Shown here piece after piece: positions 9,483-17,184 of a stretch of DNA of 64,000 bases (position 1 is the first letter of the stretch; every line of letters begins with the position of its first letter). Both the position numbers and the translations under genes were made by a program. The stretch comes from an uncultured Eubacteriales bacterium. GTDB lineage: Bacteria > Bacillota > Clostridia > Oscillospirales > CAG-272. The stretch spans positions 62,001-126,000 of the forward strand of contig CAKSLQ010000003.1 in assembly GCA_934467415.1 (NCBI GenBank), written 5' to 3'. The notes below the pieces were generated by a model. That model was given only the letters and a program-made list of their open reading frames with translations, did no database searches and was not told the DNA's origin.

Positions 9483-11867
9483 TTATTTCCCGGTTGCGAC
9501 GTAGCGGAGCAGGCGGATGACGTCGGTGAGCGTTGCGTCGTTTCCGCCGTTGACCATCGTGCGCACCAGCAGCAGGGCATCGACGAGGTCGATCTTGCCG
9601 TCGTTGTCCATGTCGCCGTAGCGGAGGTCGGGCGCGGGCGGCGCGTTCTTCTTCGTGCGGCAGATCAGGCAGGTCTCGCCGTCTGCACCGTAGAAATGCG
9701 TGTCGCCGCATTTGTCCGGCGTGTGGATGGAGACATCGCGCGCGGCCGAGGCCGCGAGCGGCGCACCGAAGATGGGGTAGGTCAGCGTCTTGCCGCCGAC
9801 GCGCTTCGTCTCGGTGGTGAACTGCTGTGCAAAGGTGCGGCGTGCCTGCCAGAAGACCGGCGTGCCGTTTGCGTCGTTGCCGTCCTTCACCGAGGCGTCG
9901 GGCACGGCGTGGTAGTAGATCCAGTATGTGCCGTCAATGCTGTTCTTCACGAAGGAGGCGTGTCCCGTGCCGAACATGGCGTTCTCTTCGCTCATCTCAA
10001 AGACGGGGCCGTCGCTCTTCTGCCATGCGGACGCATCCAGCGGATTGTCACCGACCAGCGTCAGCATACCGAGGCAGTAGCGGCGCGTCCAGCTGCCGTT
10101 GGCCGAATAGACGATGTGCGCCGTGCCGTCGAGCACCAGCGCCTGCGGGCCTTCCAGCAGCGGGGAATTGCGGCGTTCCCAGCTCTCGGTGGGCGCCGCC
10201 AGCAGCGTGCGTGCACCCTCCTTCATCTTAGAGGGCGACTCCATCTCCTGGATGTAGATCTGCTGCATGTTGTCTTCCGCGGCGTGACCCGACCAGACGA
10301 AGTAGAGCTTGCCGCCGAGCTTCATGACCGTGCCGTCGATGGCCCAGCAGTCCTCGGCGGTCTTCAGCTCGCCGACCATTTTGTAGGTGCTCTGCGCATC
10401 CTCGGGGTCGGTGGCGCGCAGGACGTACATGCGGTGGTTTTCATCATGCCCGTCGTCGGCGGCAAAGTAGATGTACCAGCCCGCGTCCGCCGTGCCGACC
10501 TCGTCCGCCGAGAAGTAGTGGATCTCGGGCGCCCAGTATTCGTGCTTCGCATTGGCAATGTCGGTCATGGTGTTGTTGAAGACCTTGACCAGATTATAGG
10601 TGAAGCGGGAGAAGACCATCTCGCGGCTGGCCGACACGCTGATGCCGTTGCCGTCCGAGAACGCGATGTAGTACATGCCGTCCTTCTCAAAGACGAAGGG
10701 GTCGGGCGTGTCGCTGATCATCCCGGCAAAGTGCGCGGTCTCGGTTTCGGTCTCCGCCGCGGAGAGGTCGTTTGAGAACAGGAAGTTGTGGATATTTTCG
10801 ATGTGGGGGCGGAGCATCGCTTCGGTCTCCGCCGAGCAGCGGATCAGCACCGTGCCCATCACGGAGCGGTTGAAGAGCTTCATATCATCGGCAAAGCTGC
10901 CGCCCGTGATGACCATGGTCAGATTTGCATAGTTGCGGAGACTGCCCGCGATCGTCGCGTTGGGGCCGCTTGCGATATGGTTGTTGAACTGACCGCCGCG
11001 GATGAGGAAGACGGCCTGCGCCGTGCCGTTGCCGCCAGCGTCCTTCGACGTGTCCGTCGGACGCGCCTGCGTGCGGCGGAACATGAAGAACTCGCAGTCG
11101 AAGACGCCGCCGGTGATCTCCAGCACCATGCGGCCGGTGTGGATGTTGGCGCCGCCGAGGCTGGCGTATTCGCCGCCCGAGCCGGTGAAGGTACCGCCCT
11201 CAATGCGGATATAGCTGTCGCCCGAGACCTTGCCGAGCACCTGCGCGGCGCTCGTGCGGCGGTTGCCGCCGTAGAAGCTGCGCCAGGTTCCGCCCGCAAT
11301 GGTCAGCGTGAAATCCGCGTCCGCGTTTGCCGCTGTCAGCGAGGCAGGCGTATTCACGCCCGCGAGGATAATGGGATAGTGGAAGGTCGTTGCAGTCGCC
11401 GCCTGCTCGCAGCGGACGCCCGCGCCGAAGCCGAAGTTGTGGAACTTGCCGGCAAAGACCAGCGCCGACTTGGTGATGGCGAGGTCGATGTTGTCAAAAT
11501 AGGTGTCGTTGGAGAATGCCATGTTGCCGCCGACCGACAGCTTGGCGCCGCCCGTGCGGAAGTCCGTGCCGCCGTACACCGAGGTGTAGAGCACCGCGCC
11601 GTTTACGGCGTCGGGGCTGTATGCCGTCGTGAGCGCGGTCGCGCCCGAGACGACGACGGTGCCGCCCTGCGGCAGCAGGCTCTGCGCCTTTTGCGGCGTG
11701 GCCACGGCGCTTTCGGGGGTCGCGCCGCTGTTTGCGTCACTGCCCGCCGTGCCGTCTACATAGACGACTGCGTCGCTGCCGGGGACAAACTCATAGGCAC
11801 CGGCTGCCGCCGTCATGGTCAGGGCAAGCAGCAGGGCGCAGGCGAGCATCAACAGGGGTTTTTTCAT
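9483..11867 (-). CDS. Secreted GH43-like glycosidase with dockerin-like C-terminus
   Basis: Exported protein of 794 residues, probably cutting arabinose- or xylose-containing plant glycans. Residues 1-24 are a signal peptide (MKKPLLMLACALLLALTM, cleavage near AAAGAYE). About 30-375 is a repetitive beta-rich segment with recurring ITGG/IEGG turns, like a parallel beta-helix. About 385-700 is a five-blade GH43 domain: D389 in DTPDPF is the likely base and E572 in LLEGPQ the likely acid. The tail (about 745-794) carries one calcium-loop-like repeat, MDNDGKIDLVDALLLV, and a degenerate second helix. The start has a SigA-type promoter about 60 bases upstream. The family is clear; the exact sugar specificity is not. 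Confidence 0.85.
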   Translation of the reverse strand: MKKPLLMLACALLLALTMTAAAGAYEFVPGSDAVVYVDGTAGSDANSGATPESAVATPQKAQSLLPQGGTVVVSGATALTTAYSPDAVNGAVLYTSVYGGTDFRTGGAKLSVGGNMAFSNDTYFDNIDLAITKSALVFAGKFHNFGFGAGVRCEQAATATTFHYPIILAGVNTPASLTAANADADFTLTIAGGTWRSFYGGNRRTSAAQVLGKVSGDSYIRIEGGTFTGSGGEYASLGGANIHTGRMVLEITGGVFDCEFFMFRRTQARPTDTSKDAGGNGTAQAVFLIRGGQFNNHIASGPNATIAGSLRNYANLTMVITGGSFADDMKLFNRSVMGTVLIRCSAETEAMLRPHIENIHNFLFSNDLSAAETETETAHFAGMISDTPDPFVFEKDGMYYIAFSDGNGISVSASREMVFSRFTYNLVKVFNNTMTDIANAKHEYWAPEIHYFSADEVGTADAGWYIYFAADDGHDENHRMYVLRATDPEDAQSTYKMVGELKTAEDCWAIDGTVMKLGGKLYFVWSGHAAEDNMQQIYIQEMESPSKMKEGARTLLAAPTESWERRNSPLLEGPQALVLDGTAHIVYSANGSWTRRYCLGMLTLVGDNPLDASAWQKSDGPVFEMSEENAMFGTGHASFVKNSIDGTYWIYYHAVPDASVKDGNDANGTPVFWQARRTFAQQFTTETKRVGGKTLTYPIFGAPLAASAARDVSIHTPDKCGDTHFYGADGETCLICRTKKNAPPAPDLRYGDMDNDGKIDLVDALLLVRTMVNGGNDATLTDVIRLLRYVATGK

Positions 11868-11927
11868 AAAAACTTTCGCTCTCTTTCCTTAGGAACTTGC
11901 ATTGCGCAGAATTGCGCTATTTTCTTC

Positions 11928-11956
11928 ATTTTATCATATCTGCTTTGCAAATTCAA
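11928..11956 (-). promoter_or_regulatory. Promoter of the secreted GH43 gene
   Basis: Read on the minus strand: TTGAAT (11951-11956), 17-bp spacer, TAAAAT (11928-11933). Confidence 0.65.
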
Positions 11957-12010
11957 CCGCCGCACACACAAACGGGGGACAAACTTTGTGCAGAATTCCG
12001 AAAATTTTTG

Positions 12011-12042
12011 CACCGAAAGAAGCCGTCCCGAAGGACGGCTTC
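12011..12042 (-). terminator. Terminator after spoVM
   Basis: Perfect 10-bp stem (12019-12028 with 12033-12042, tetraloop); on the minus strand it is followed by a short T-rich stretch. It separates spoVM from the GH43 gene downstream. Confidence 0.55.
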
Positions 12043-12056
12043 GACCGTGCATACCG

Positions 12057-12125
12057 CTATGCACGGAACAGACGCCGCAGAAGCGCCCGCAGGGCGCGCG
12101 GCGATTTTACGGTGATGATCTTCAT
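12057..12125 (-). CDS. spoVM: SpoVM-like sporulation peptide
   Basis: A 22-residue open frame, MKIITVKSPRALRALLRRLF plus two residues, too short for routine gene callers. It aligns without gaps to Bacillus SpoVM (26 residues), sharing M1, K2, T5, K7 and the characteristic P9, then a basic/leucine amphipathic helix (L12, L15, R17, L20). In Bacillus that peptide sits on the curved forespore membrane and recruits the coat protein SpoIVA. A GGGGG ribosome site lies 6 bases before the ATG. It starts 22 bases after the stop of a 52-residue membrane protein on the same strand, and a hairpin follows. It implies a spore-forming host. Identification rests on pattern match over 22 residues. Confidence 0.75.
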   Translation of the reverse strand: MKIITVKSPRALRALLRRLFRA

Positions 12126-12147
12126 CGGGAACCCCCAAAAACGGGCG

Positions 12148-12306
12148 CTATTTGACCGAGAAGTACAGAAAACCGACGCCGATGATGACGATCGCCTCGA
12201 TGACCACAAGCCACCCCGCGGGCAGGAAAAACGACGCCAGCAGCCCGACGCCGAAGGCGAGGACGGTCAGGCCGATCAGCTTGGCGGCGCAGCGCAGATT
12301 GTTCAT
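12148..12306 (-). CDS. Small membrane protein upstream of spoVM
   Basis: A 52-residue protein, unrecognised by name. It has a short basic N-terminus (MNNLRCAAK), two hydrophobic spans (about 9-28, LIGLTVLAFGVGLLASFFLP, and 32-50, WLVVIEAIVIIGVGFLYFS) joined by a tight Pro-Gly turn, and no long tail. AGGGGGAG lies 5 bases before the ATG, a strong ribosome site that supports real translation. It shares a strand and probably a transcript with spoVM, so a role in the spore membrane is possible but only inferred. Confidence 0.7.
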   Translation of the reverse strand: MNNLRCAAKLIGLTVLAFGVGLLASFFLPAGWLVVIEAIVIIGVGFLYFSVK

Positions 12307-12334
12307 GATACTCCCCCTCTCTCCCGTCTGTCGT

Positions 12335-12396
12335 CAGTATATGCGAAGCGCTTAAAAAGGTGAACCGCGCGTATGCCAGCCCTGCGGCATATACTG
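12335..12396. repeat. 10-bp inverted repeat between the spoVM unit and ndoA
   Basis: CAGTATATGC (12335-12344) and GCATATACTG (12387-12396) are exact inverse copies with 42 bases between. They lie in the divergent intergenic region and could be an operator pair or a mutual -10-like signal. No clear -35 accompanies either. Confidence 0.4.
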
Positions 12397-12526
12397 AAAA
12401 CAAAGGCGCGCGTGTCACATTTTACCGGACAAAAATGCGCGCGGCGTGTTTACACAGCGCGGCGGCAGGGAAGAATAAACCTGCCGCGGATACGGCGAAA
12501 TTCAGAAACGGAAAGGAATGATCTAT

Positions 12527-12889
12527 GTGAGCGTGCGGCGCGGAGACATTTTCTACGCCGATCTCAGTCCGGTGGTCGGCTCCGAGCAGGGGGGACTGCG
12601 GCCGGTACTTATCGTCCAGAACGACGTCGGGAACAAATACAGCCCGACCGTGATCGCGGCGGCGATCACCAGCAAAATGAGCAAGACACATCTGCCCACC
12701 CATATCGACATCTACGCGGATAAGGTTGGGCTTGCGCGCGACTCGGTCATCCTGCTCGAGCAGATCCGCACCATCGACAAGCGGCGGCTGCGCGAGAAGA
12801 TGGGACACCTCGACGAGACGGTGATGCGGGACGTCAACCACGCGATCTCCGTCAGCTTCGGCCTCGGCGGCAGCGGCGGGACTGTGTAA
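12527..12889 (+). CDS. ndoA: MazF/NdoA-type mRNA interferase
   Basis: Sequence-specific endoribonuclease toxin of type II toxin-antitoxin systems. The 120-residue protein reads [19 protein letters not shown], then RPVLIVQND and [10 protein letters not shown], the hallmark EndoA/MazF order, and ends near residue 120 like Bacillus NdoA (about 116). I prefer the GTG at 12527 (giving MSVRRGD, matching the family N-terminus) because GGAAAGGA ends 9 bases before it; an ATG at 12518 would leave the site overlapping the start. No antitoxin (MazE/NdoAI) gene is visible on either side: upstream is only the inverted repeat region, downstream is fba. An antitoxin elsewhere in the genome is likely. Confidence 0.9.
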   Translation: MSVRRGDIFYADLSPVVGSEQGGLRPVLIVQNDVGNKYSPTVIAAAITSKMSKTHLPTHIDIYADKVGLARDSVILLEQIRTIDKRRLREKMGHLDETVMRDVNHAISVSFGLGGSGGTV

Positions 12890-12930
12890 AAAAGTTTAAC
12901 ATCTCGGTGAATATTTGTAAGACAAATGTA

Positions 12931-12959
12931 TTGCATTTTTCCTCGTCTTGCGGTAGAAT
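12931..12959 (+). promoter_or_regulatory. Promoter of fba
   Basis: TTGCAT (12931-12936), 17-bp spacer, TAGAAT (12954-12959), 40 bases before the start codon. Confidence 0.75.
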
Positions 12960-12998
12960 AATGTTAAAGATTTAATTATCGGTAAAAGGAGAAGAAAA

Positions 12999-13964
12999 AT
13001 GGCACTTGTAACGACCAAAGAGATGTTTAAGAAGGCTTACGAGGGCGGCTACGCCATCGGCGCGTTCAACATCAACAACATGGAGATCATTCAGGCGATC
13101 ACCGAGGCGGCCGAGGAGCTGCGCTCCCCCGTTATCCTGCAGGTTTCCGCAGGCGCAAGAAAGTATGCAAAGCACGAGTACCTCGTCGCACTGGCACAGG
13201 CAGCGATCAAGGACACCGGCATTGACCTCGCGCTCCACCTCGACCACGGCGCGGATTTTGAGATCTGCAAGACCTGCATCGACGGCGGTTTCTCCTCGGT
13301 CATGATCGACGGCTCGCATCACACCTTTGAGGACAACATCGCGCTGACCCGCAAGGTCGTTGAGTATGCACACGCGCACGGCGTCGTCGTCGAAGGCGAG
13401 CTGGGCAGACTGGCCGGCGTTGAGGATGACGTCAAGGTTTCGGCTGCGGACTCGTCCTACACCCGTCCCGAGGAGGTCGAGGAGTTCGTCGAAAAGACCG
13501 GCGTTGACTCGCTCGCCATCGCCATCGGCACCAGCCACGGCGCATACAAGTTTACCCCCGCACAGTGCACCCGCAATGCGGACGGCGTTCTCGTTCCCCC
13601 TCCGCTCCGCTTTGACATTCTCGAAGAGGTCGGCAAGAGACTGCCCGGCTTCCCGATCGTGCTCCACGGCGCATCCTCGGTCCCGCAGGAATACGTCAGA
13701 GAGATCAACGCCCTCGGCGGCAAGCTGCCGGATGCCATCGGCATTCCCGAGGAGGAGCTCCGTCAGGCAGCCAAGATGGCGGTCTGCAAGATCAACATCG
13801 ACTCCGATATCCGTCTCGCGATGACCGCGGGCATCCGCCGCGTCTTCTCCGAGAAGCCGGACGTGTTCGACCCCAGAACCTACCTCAGCGTTGCGCGCGA
13901 CGAGGTTCGCAAGATGGTCGCGCACAAGATTGAGAACGTGCTCGGCTCGGCACACACCCTGTAA
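12999..13964 (+). CDS. fba: Class II fructose-1,6-bisphosphate aldolase
   Basis: Zinc-dependent glycolytic/gluconeogenic enzyme that splits fructose 1,6-bisphosphate into dihydroxyacetone phosphate and glyceraldehyde 3-phosphate. The 321 residues show the metal/active-site set in order: HLDHGADFE (about 80), VEGELGRLAG (about 130), GTSHGAYK (about 175) and LHGASSVP (about 222), then the nucleotide-like phosphate loop CKINIDSDIR. AAAAGGAG sits 8 bases before the ATG. The codon choice looks more restricted than in the surrounding accessory genes, as expected for a highly expressed protein. It is a single-gene unit followed by a large structured terminator. Confidence 0.97.
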   Translation: MALVTTKEMFKKAYEGGYAIGAFNINNMEIIQAITEAAEELRSPVILQVSAGARKYAKHEYLVALAQAAIKDTGIDLALHLDHGADFEICKTCIDGGFSSVMIDGSHHTFEDNIALTRKVVEYAHAHGVVVEGELGRLAGVEDDVKVSAADSSYTRPEEVEEFVEKTGVDSLAIAIGTSHGAYKFTPAQCTRNADGVLVPPPLRFDILEEVGKRLPGFPIVLHGASSVPQEYVREINALGGKLPDAIGIPEEELRQAAKMAVCKINIDSDIRLAMTAGIRRVFSEKPDVFDPRTYLSVARDEVRKMVAHKIENVLGSAHTL

Positions 13965-13969
13965 GACAA

Positions 13970-14092
13970 ACGGCGCTTAAATTTCCGTGATACTTCGTTG
14001 CTCCGCGGCGGCGAACTCGATGACCGACAGGTCACCGTCGTCCGCCGCCTGTGGTGCGCCTCGTCTCGCGAAAATTATAAGGCGCCGTTTTT
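13970..14092 (+). terminator. Large nested stem-loop ending in a T-run after fba
   Basis: The outer arms ACGGCGCTTAAATTT (13970-13984) and AAAATTATAAGGCGCCGT (14071-14088) pair imperfectly and are followed by six T. Inside lies GCGGCGGCGA (14005-14014) against a TCGTCCGCCGCC segment (about 14038-14049), enclosing TGACC-gaca-GGTCA (14021-14034). It is far longer than an ordinary terminator, so it may be a repeat that also terminates, or a 3' processing signal. Confidence 0.6.
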
Positions 14093-14137
14093 TATTTTGA
14101 CTGTCACCGCATCATATCTATATATAAGGAAAGAATC

Positions 14138-14866
14138 ATGATTTATTCGGACAAGACCAATGTTTTCGGGCAGGACGTGGATCTGAACGGGCATCTGCGT
14201 CCGTCCGCGCTTCTGGCCAAGATGGAGGACGCCGGTTCGCGGCAGATGGCGGCGTTCCCGCCGTCCAATGACGATCTGCGCGCGCGCGGCATGGCATTTG
14301 TCATCAGCCGTCTGCTGCTGCGCATCGACCGCCCGATCTGTGAGGGTGAGGTCGCGGACGCGCGCACCTTCCCGACGACAAGCCGCGGCGTGTCCTACAA
14401 CCGCTGCTATCGGATGTTCGTCGGCGACGAATGCGTTGCCGAGGCGTACACCTCCTGGGCGCTGCTGAACTTCCGCGAACATAAGCTCGTCCGTATCGGC
14501 GAGACCGAGCCGATCGGCGGGGAGCCGGAGCCGCCGCTTGATGTCGGCATTCCGGCGCGGGAGCCGTTTCCGCCCGCCGAGGCGTTTGAGACGGCGGCCG
14601 TGCGCGAGGTGCTGTTCAGCGATGCCGACCGGAACGGACACCTCAACAACACGAAGTACTTAAACTGGCTGTGCGATTTTGTGCCGGACATCGCGCACAA
14701 GACCCTGCACACCGCCAATGTCAGCTTCGTCACCGAAGCGCCGCTCGGCGAGACGCTCACGATCCTGCGCGCCGAGGCCGACGGGCGGTATTTCTTCAAG
14801 ATGCAGCGCGCCGACGGCAAGCTCTGCTGCGAGGCCGTGCTCGGCTTTGCGGATTTGAAGAAGTGA
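14138..14866 (+). CDS. Acyl-ACP thioesterase
   Basis: Cytoplasmic hydrolase that frees fatty acids from acyl carrier protein. The 242 residues form two hot-dog halves. The N-terminal half has DVDLNGHLRPSALLAKMED, and the C-terminal half repeats it as DADRNGHLNNTKYLNWLCD, the segment holding the catalytic Asn/His pair in the FatA/FatB-type bacterial family. The repeat of the same motif in both halves supports the double hot-dog fold. AAGGAAAG lies 5-12 bases before the start. The gene stands alone between the fba terminator and a repeat element. Chain-length preference cannot be read from the sequence. Confidence 0.9.
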   Translation: MIYSDKTNVFGQDVDLNGHLRPSALLAKMEDAGSRQMAAFPPSNDDLRARGMAFVISRLLLRIDRPICEGEVADARTFPTTSRGVSYNRCYRMFVGDECVAEAYTSWALLNFREHKLVRIGETEPIGGEPEPPLDVGIPAREPFPPAEAFETAAVREVLFSDADRNGHLNNTKYLNWLCDFVPDIAHKTLHTANVSFVTEAPLGETLTILRAEADGRYFFKMQRADGKLCCEAVLGFADLKK

Positions 14867-15229
14867 AGAGGCAAGTCGGGCGGGGGGCTCGCTCCCGCCA
14901 CGTCTTAGCCTTCCCCCTTGGGGGAAGGTGGTGCGTTAGCACCGGATGAGGGGTAGGATGCGTCAGCATCCGTCTGTGCAGCCTCGCTTTGTGCTGTAGA
15001 GACGCCGTCCTGACGGACGGCTACCCCTCATCAGTCAACTCCGTTGACAGCTTCCCCCAAGGGGGAAGCCTAAGATACAGTCGAATCTCCATTCCCCGCA
15101 CACCCGCAAAAATTTTTGCGGGTGTGCGTTTTTTCGTGAGGAAAAAAGGCGCCGCCTGCGACTAAAAGGTACATACGGAAAAAGCAGGACACGCAGGTTT
15201 AATTTTCGCTTAATATTTCCTGCGGCATC
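14867..15229. repeat. Non-coding gap with family A repeat (copy 2) and a terminator
   Basis: Bases 14904-15074 are the cleanest family A copy. The outer arms CTTAGCCTTCCCCC and GGGGGAAGCCTAAG are exact inverses. Each is followed inward by a small hairpin (GGTGC-gtta-GCACC; GTCAAC-tcc-GTTGAC) and then GGATGAGGGGTA against TACCCCTCATC. The 75-base core contains only a second GGATGCG/CCGTC-type hairpin. Just before it, GGGCGGGGGGCTCGCTCCCG (from 14878) resembles a motif at 25917. A terminator follows at 15097. No gene is visible. Confidence 0.8.
15097..15134 (+). terminator. Strong palindromic terminator
   Basis: A perfect 16-bp arm palindrome (15097-15112 with 15113-15128, centred on AAAAATTTTT) followed by six T. 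It isolates the sugar ABC operon from upstream transcription. Confidence 0.8.
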
Positions 15230-15258
15230 TTGACTTTATGCAGACAATAGGATATAAT
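15230..15258 (+). promoter_or_regulatory. SigA promoter of the sugar ABC operon
   Basis: TTGACT (15230-15235), 17-bp spacer, TATAAT (15253-15258). Confidence 0.85.
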
Positions 15259-15259
15259 G

Positions 15260-15284
15260 ACTGTACTGTTAAAAATAGTACAGT
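15260..15284 (+). promoter_or_regulatory. Operator-like palindrome over the transcription start
   Basis: ACTGTACTGTT (15260-15270) and AATAGTACAGT (15274-15284) form an imperfect inverted repeat (one mismatch) that begins two bases after the -10 element, where a repressor would block initiation. No regulator gene is adjacent, so the binding protein is unknown. Confidence 0.55.
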
Positions 15285-15339
15285 TTGAAAGCGAAGCCAT
15301 ACACATGAACAGATGCAATTTCGGAAAGGAGGCGGAACG

Positions 15340-16245
15340 ATGAAGCAGAGACGGGCGAAGCCGGAAAAGATACGGCACGACAAGCGCGAGCGCATCGACC
15401 GCTTCAAGACCTCCTTTTTTATCGCACCCTCCTTTATCGGCGCGGCAATATTCTTCATATTGCCGTTTTTCGTTGTCGGCTATTATGCGCTGATCGACAA
15501 TCCGATCAGCCAGGAGTTTGTCGGCCTTCAGAACTTTGTCAATCTGTTCGGCAACGCGGCGTTCCGCACGGCGGCCAAGAACACGGCGGTGTTTGCCGCG
15601 GTGGCCGTACCGCTGGCGGTCGTGCTGCCGCTCTGCTTTGCGCTGATGCTGATGCGCAGGCTGCCGCTCGGCTCACTGTTCAAGACGGTGCTCATCAGCC
15701 CGCTGATGGTGCCCACCGCCTCGGTCGTGCTCATCTGGCAGGTGCTGTTCCACTACAACGGCACGGTCAATTCTTTTCTCGAGCGCTTCGGCATCGACAA
15801 GATCGACTTCTTCAAGTCGGACTACTGCCTCATCATCATCGTGCTGCTTTTCCTCTGGAAGAACATCGGCTACAACATGATCCTCTTCATGTCGGCGCTG
15901 GCCGCCATCCCCGGCGACATCACCGAGGCCTGTATGCTGGACGGCGCGGGACCCGTGCGCGTCTTCTTCCGGATCAAGCTGCCCTACATATCCTCGACCG
16001 TCCTGTTTGTGACGATCCTTTCGCTCATCAGCTCGTTCAAGATCTTCCGTGAGGTCTACCTGATGACCGGGCGCTATCCCTACGAGCGGTTGTATATGCT
16101 GCAGCACTTCATGAACAACACCTTTGAATCGCTGGACTATCAGAAGCTGTCCGCCGCCGCCATCATCATGTGCGCGGTGATGGTCGTTCTGATCGGTGCG
16201 CTCTTTCTCATCGACGACAAGCTGGGGAGGGATATCGAGTCGTGA
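15340..16245 (+). CDS. Sugar ABC transporter permease (MalF/UgpA type)
   Basis: Inner-membrane permease of 301 residues for a carbohydrate importer. After a basic cytoplasmic start it has six hydrophobic spans. Before the fifth lies the cytoplasmic EAA loop (EACMLDGAGPVRVFFRIKLP, about 207-226), which docks on the ATPase subunit. The ATG at 15340 is chosen for its AAAGGAGGCGG site; the frame is open upstream but unsupported. The stop overlaps the next permease start by 4 bases (GTGA), showing tight coupling. No ATPase gene lies in the operon, so a shared MsmX/MalK-like ATPase must act in trans if this is a working importer. Confidence 0.92.
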   Translation: MKQRRAKPEKIRHDKRERIDRFKTSFFIAPSFIGAAIFFILPFFVVGYYALIDNPISQEFVGLQNFVNLFGNAAFRTAAKNTAVFAAVAVPLAVVLPLCFALMLMRRLPLGSLFKTVLISPLMVPTASVVLIWQVLFHYNGTVNSFLERFGIDKIDFFKSDYCLIIIVLLFLWKNIGYNMILFMSALAAIPGDITEACMLDGAGPVRVFFRIKLPYISSTVLFVTILSLISSFKIFREVYLMTGRYPYERLYMLQHFMNNTFESLDYQKLSAAAIIMCAVMVVLIGALFLIDDKLGRDIES

Positions 16246-17153
16246 ACGCGAAATTTGTCAAGAAATTCGCCGCCGCACGGAAGACGACGGCGACGGCGCT
16301 CATCTTTATCTTCTTCCTCTTCATTTCGATCATCTTCGTCATGCCGACGGTGCTGACCTTCACCAACTCTCTGATGTCCAAGAGCGAGATCGCCGCCAAC
16401 TACGGGCAGATCTTCTCGAGTGTGTCGGGCGACGCCAAGGTCTTCGTCTCCGCAAAGTCCAATCTCAAGCTGATTCCCGACATGGTCACCTTTGACCAGT
16501 ATACCAACGTGCTCATCAAGAACCCGCAGTACCTCATCAAGTTCTGGAACTCGGTGATCCTGACCGTGCCGATCGTGGCGGGGCAGATCATCGTGGCACT
16601 GCTCGCGGCTTACGGCTTTGCCCGCTTCGAGGGCAAGATCCGCAGCCTCATCTTCTTTACCTATGTCATTCTGATGCTGATGCCCTATCAGGTCACGCTG
16701 GTGCCGAACCGGCTCGTGGCCGAATGGCTGAACCTCTACGACACGCGGTGGGCGATCATTCTGCCCGGTATTTTCTCCCCCTTTGCGGTCTTCATCCTGA
16801 CCAAATTCATGCGCCGCATTCCGAACGCAATGATCGAGGCGGCAAAGCTGGACGGTGCGGGCGAGGTGCAGGTGTTCTGCAAGATCTGCGTGCCGATGTC
16901 CAAGGGCATTATCTATTCGGTCGCCATCCTCGTCTTCATCGACTACTGGAACATGGTCGAGCAGCCGCTCGTGCTGCTCAAGACCTCGGATATGCACCCG
17001 CTCTCGGTCTTCCTCTCGGAGATCAACTCGGGAGACGCGGCGCTCGCGTTTGCGGTGGCAAGCATCTACATGGTCATACCGCTGCTGACCTTCCTATACA
17101 GTGAGGACTACATCGTCGAGGGCGTTGCCTACGCCGGCGGCGTCAAAGGCTAA
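16242..17153 (+). CDS. Sugar ABC transporter permease (MalG type)
   Basis: Partner permease of 303 residues. It starts at GTG 16242, within the stop of the previous gene, with GGGGAGGGAT (16224-16233) as ribosome site. After the first span there is a large extracellular segment (about 50-95). The EAA loop EAAKLDGAGEVQVFCKICVP (about 202-221) marks the ATPase contact. Together with the upstream permease it forms the usual heterodimeric channel of family 1 carbohydrate importers. The adaptor gene begins 31 bases later. Confidence 0.92.
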   Translation: MNAKFVKKFAAARKTTATALIFIFFLFISIIFVMPTVLTFTNSLMSKSEIAANYGQIFSSVSGDAKVFVSAKSNLKLIPDMVTFDQYTNVLIKNPQYLIKFWNSVILTVPIVAGQIIVALLAAYGFARFEGKIRSLIFFTYVILMLMPYQVTLVPNRLVAEWLNLYDTRWAIILPGIFSPFAVFILTKFMRRIPNAMIEAAKLDGAGEVQVFCKICVPMSKGIIYSVAILVFIDYWNMVEQPLVLLKTSDMHPLSVFLSEINSGDAALAFAVASIYMVIPLLTFLYSEDYIVEGVAYAGGVKG

Positions 17154-17184
17154 GGCAAACATTTCGTCAAAACAGGAGATACAT

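Noticed and set aside
9420..10775. Open frame of 451 codons antisense to the GH43 gene
   Set aside because: No start site, no conserved motifs, runs through a terminator; the GH43 product on the minus strand explains the region.
14097..14126. TTGACT/TATATA as promoter of the acyl-ACP thioesterase gene
   Set aside because: Spacing is 18 bp and the predicted start would fall inside the ribosome site, leaving no leader.
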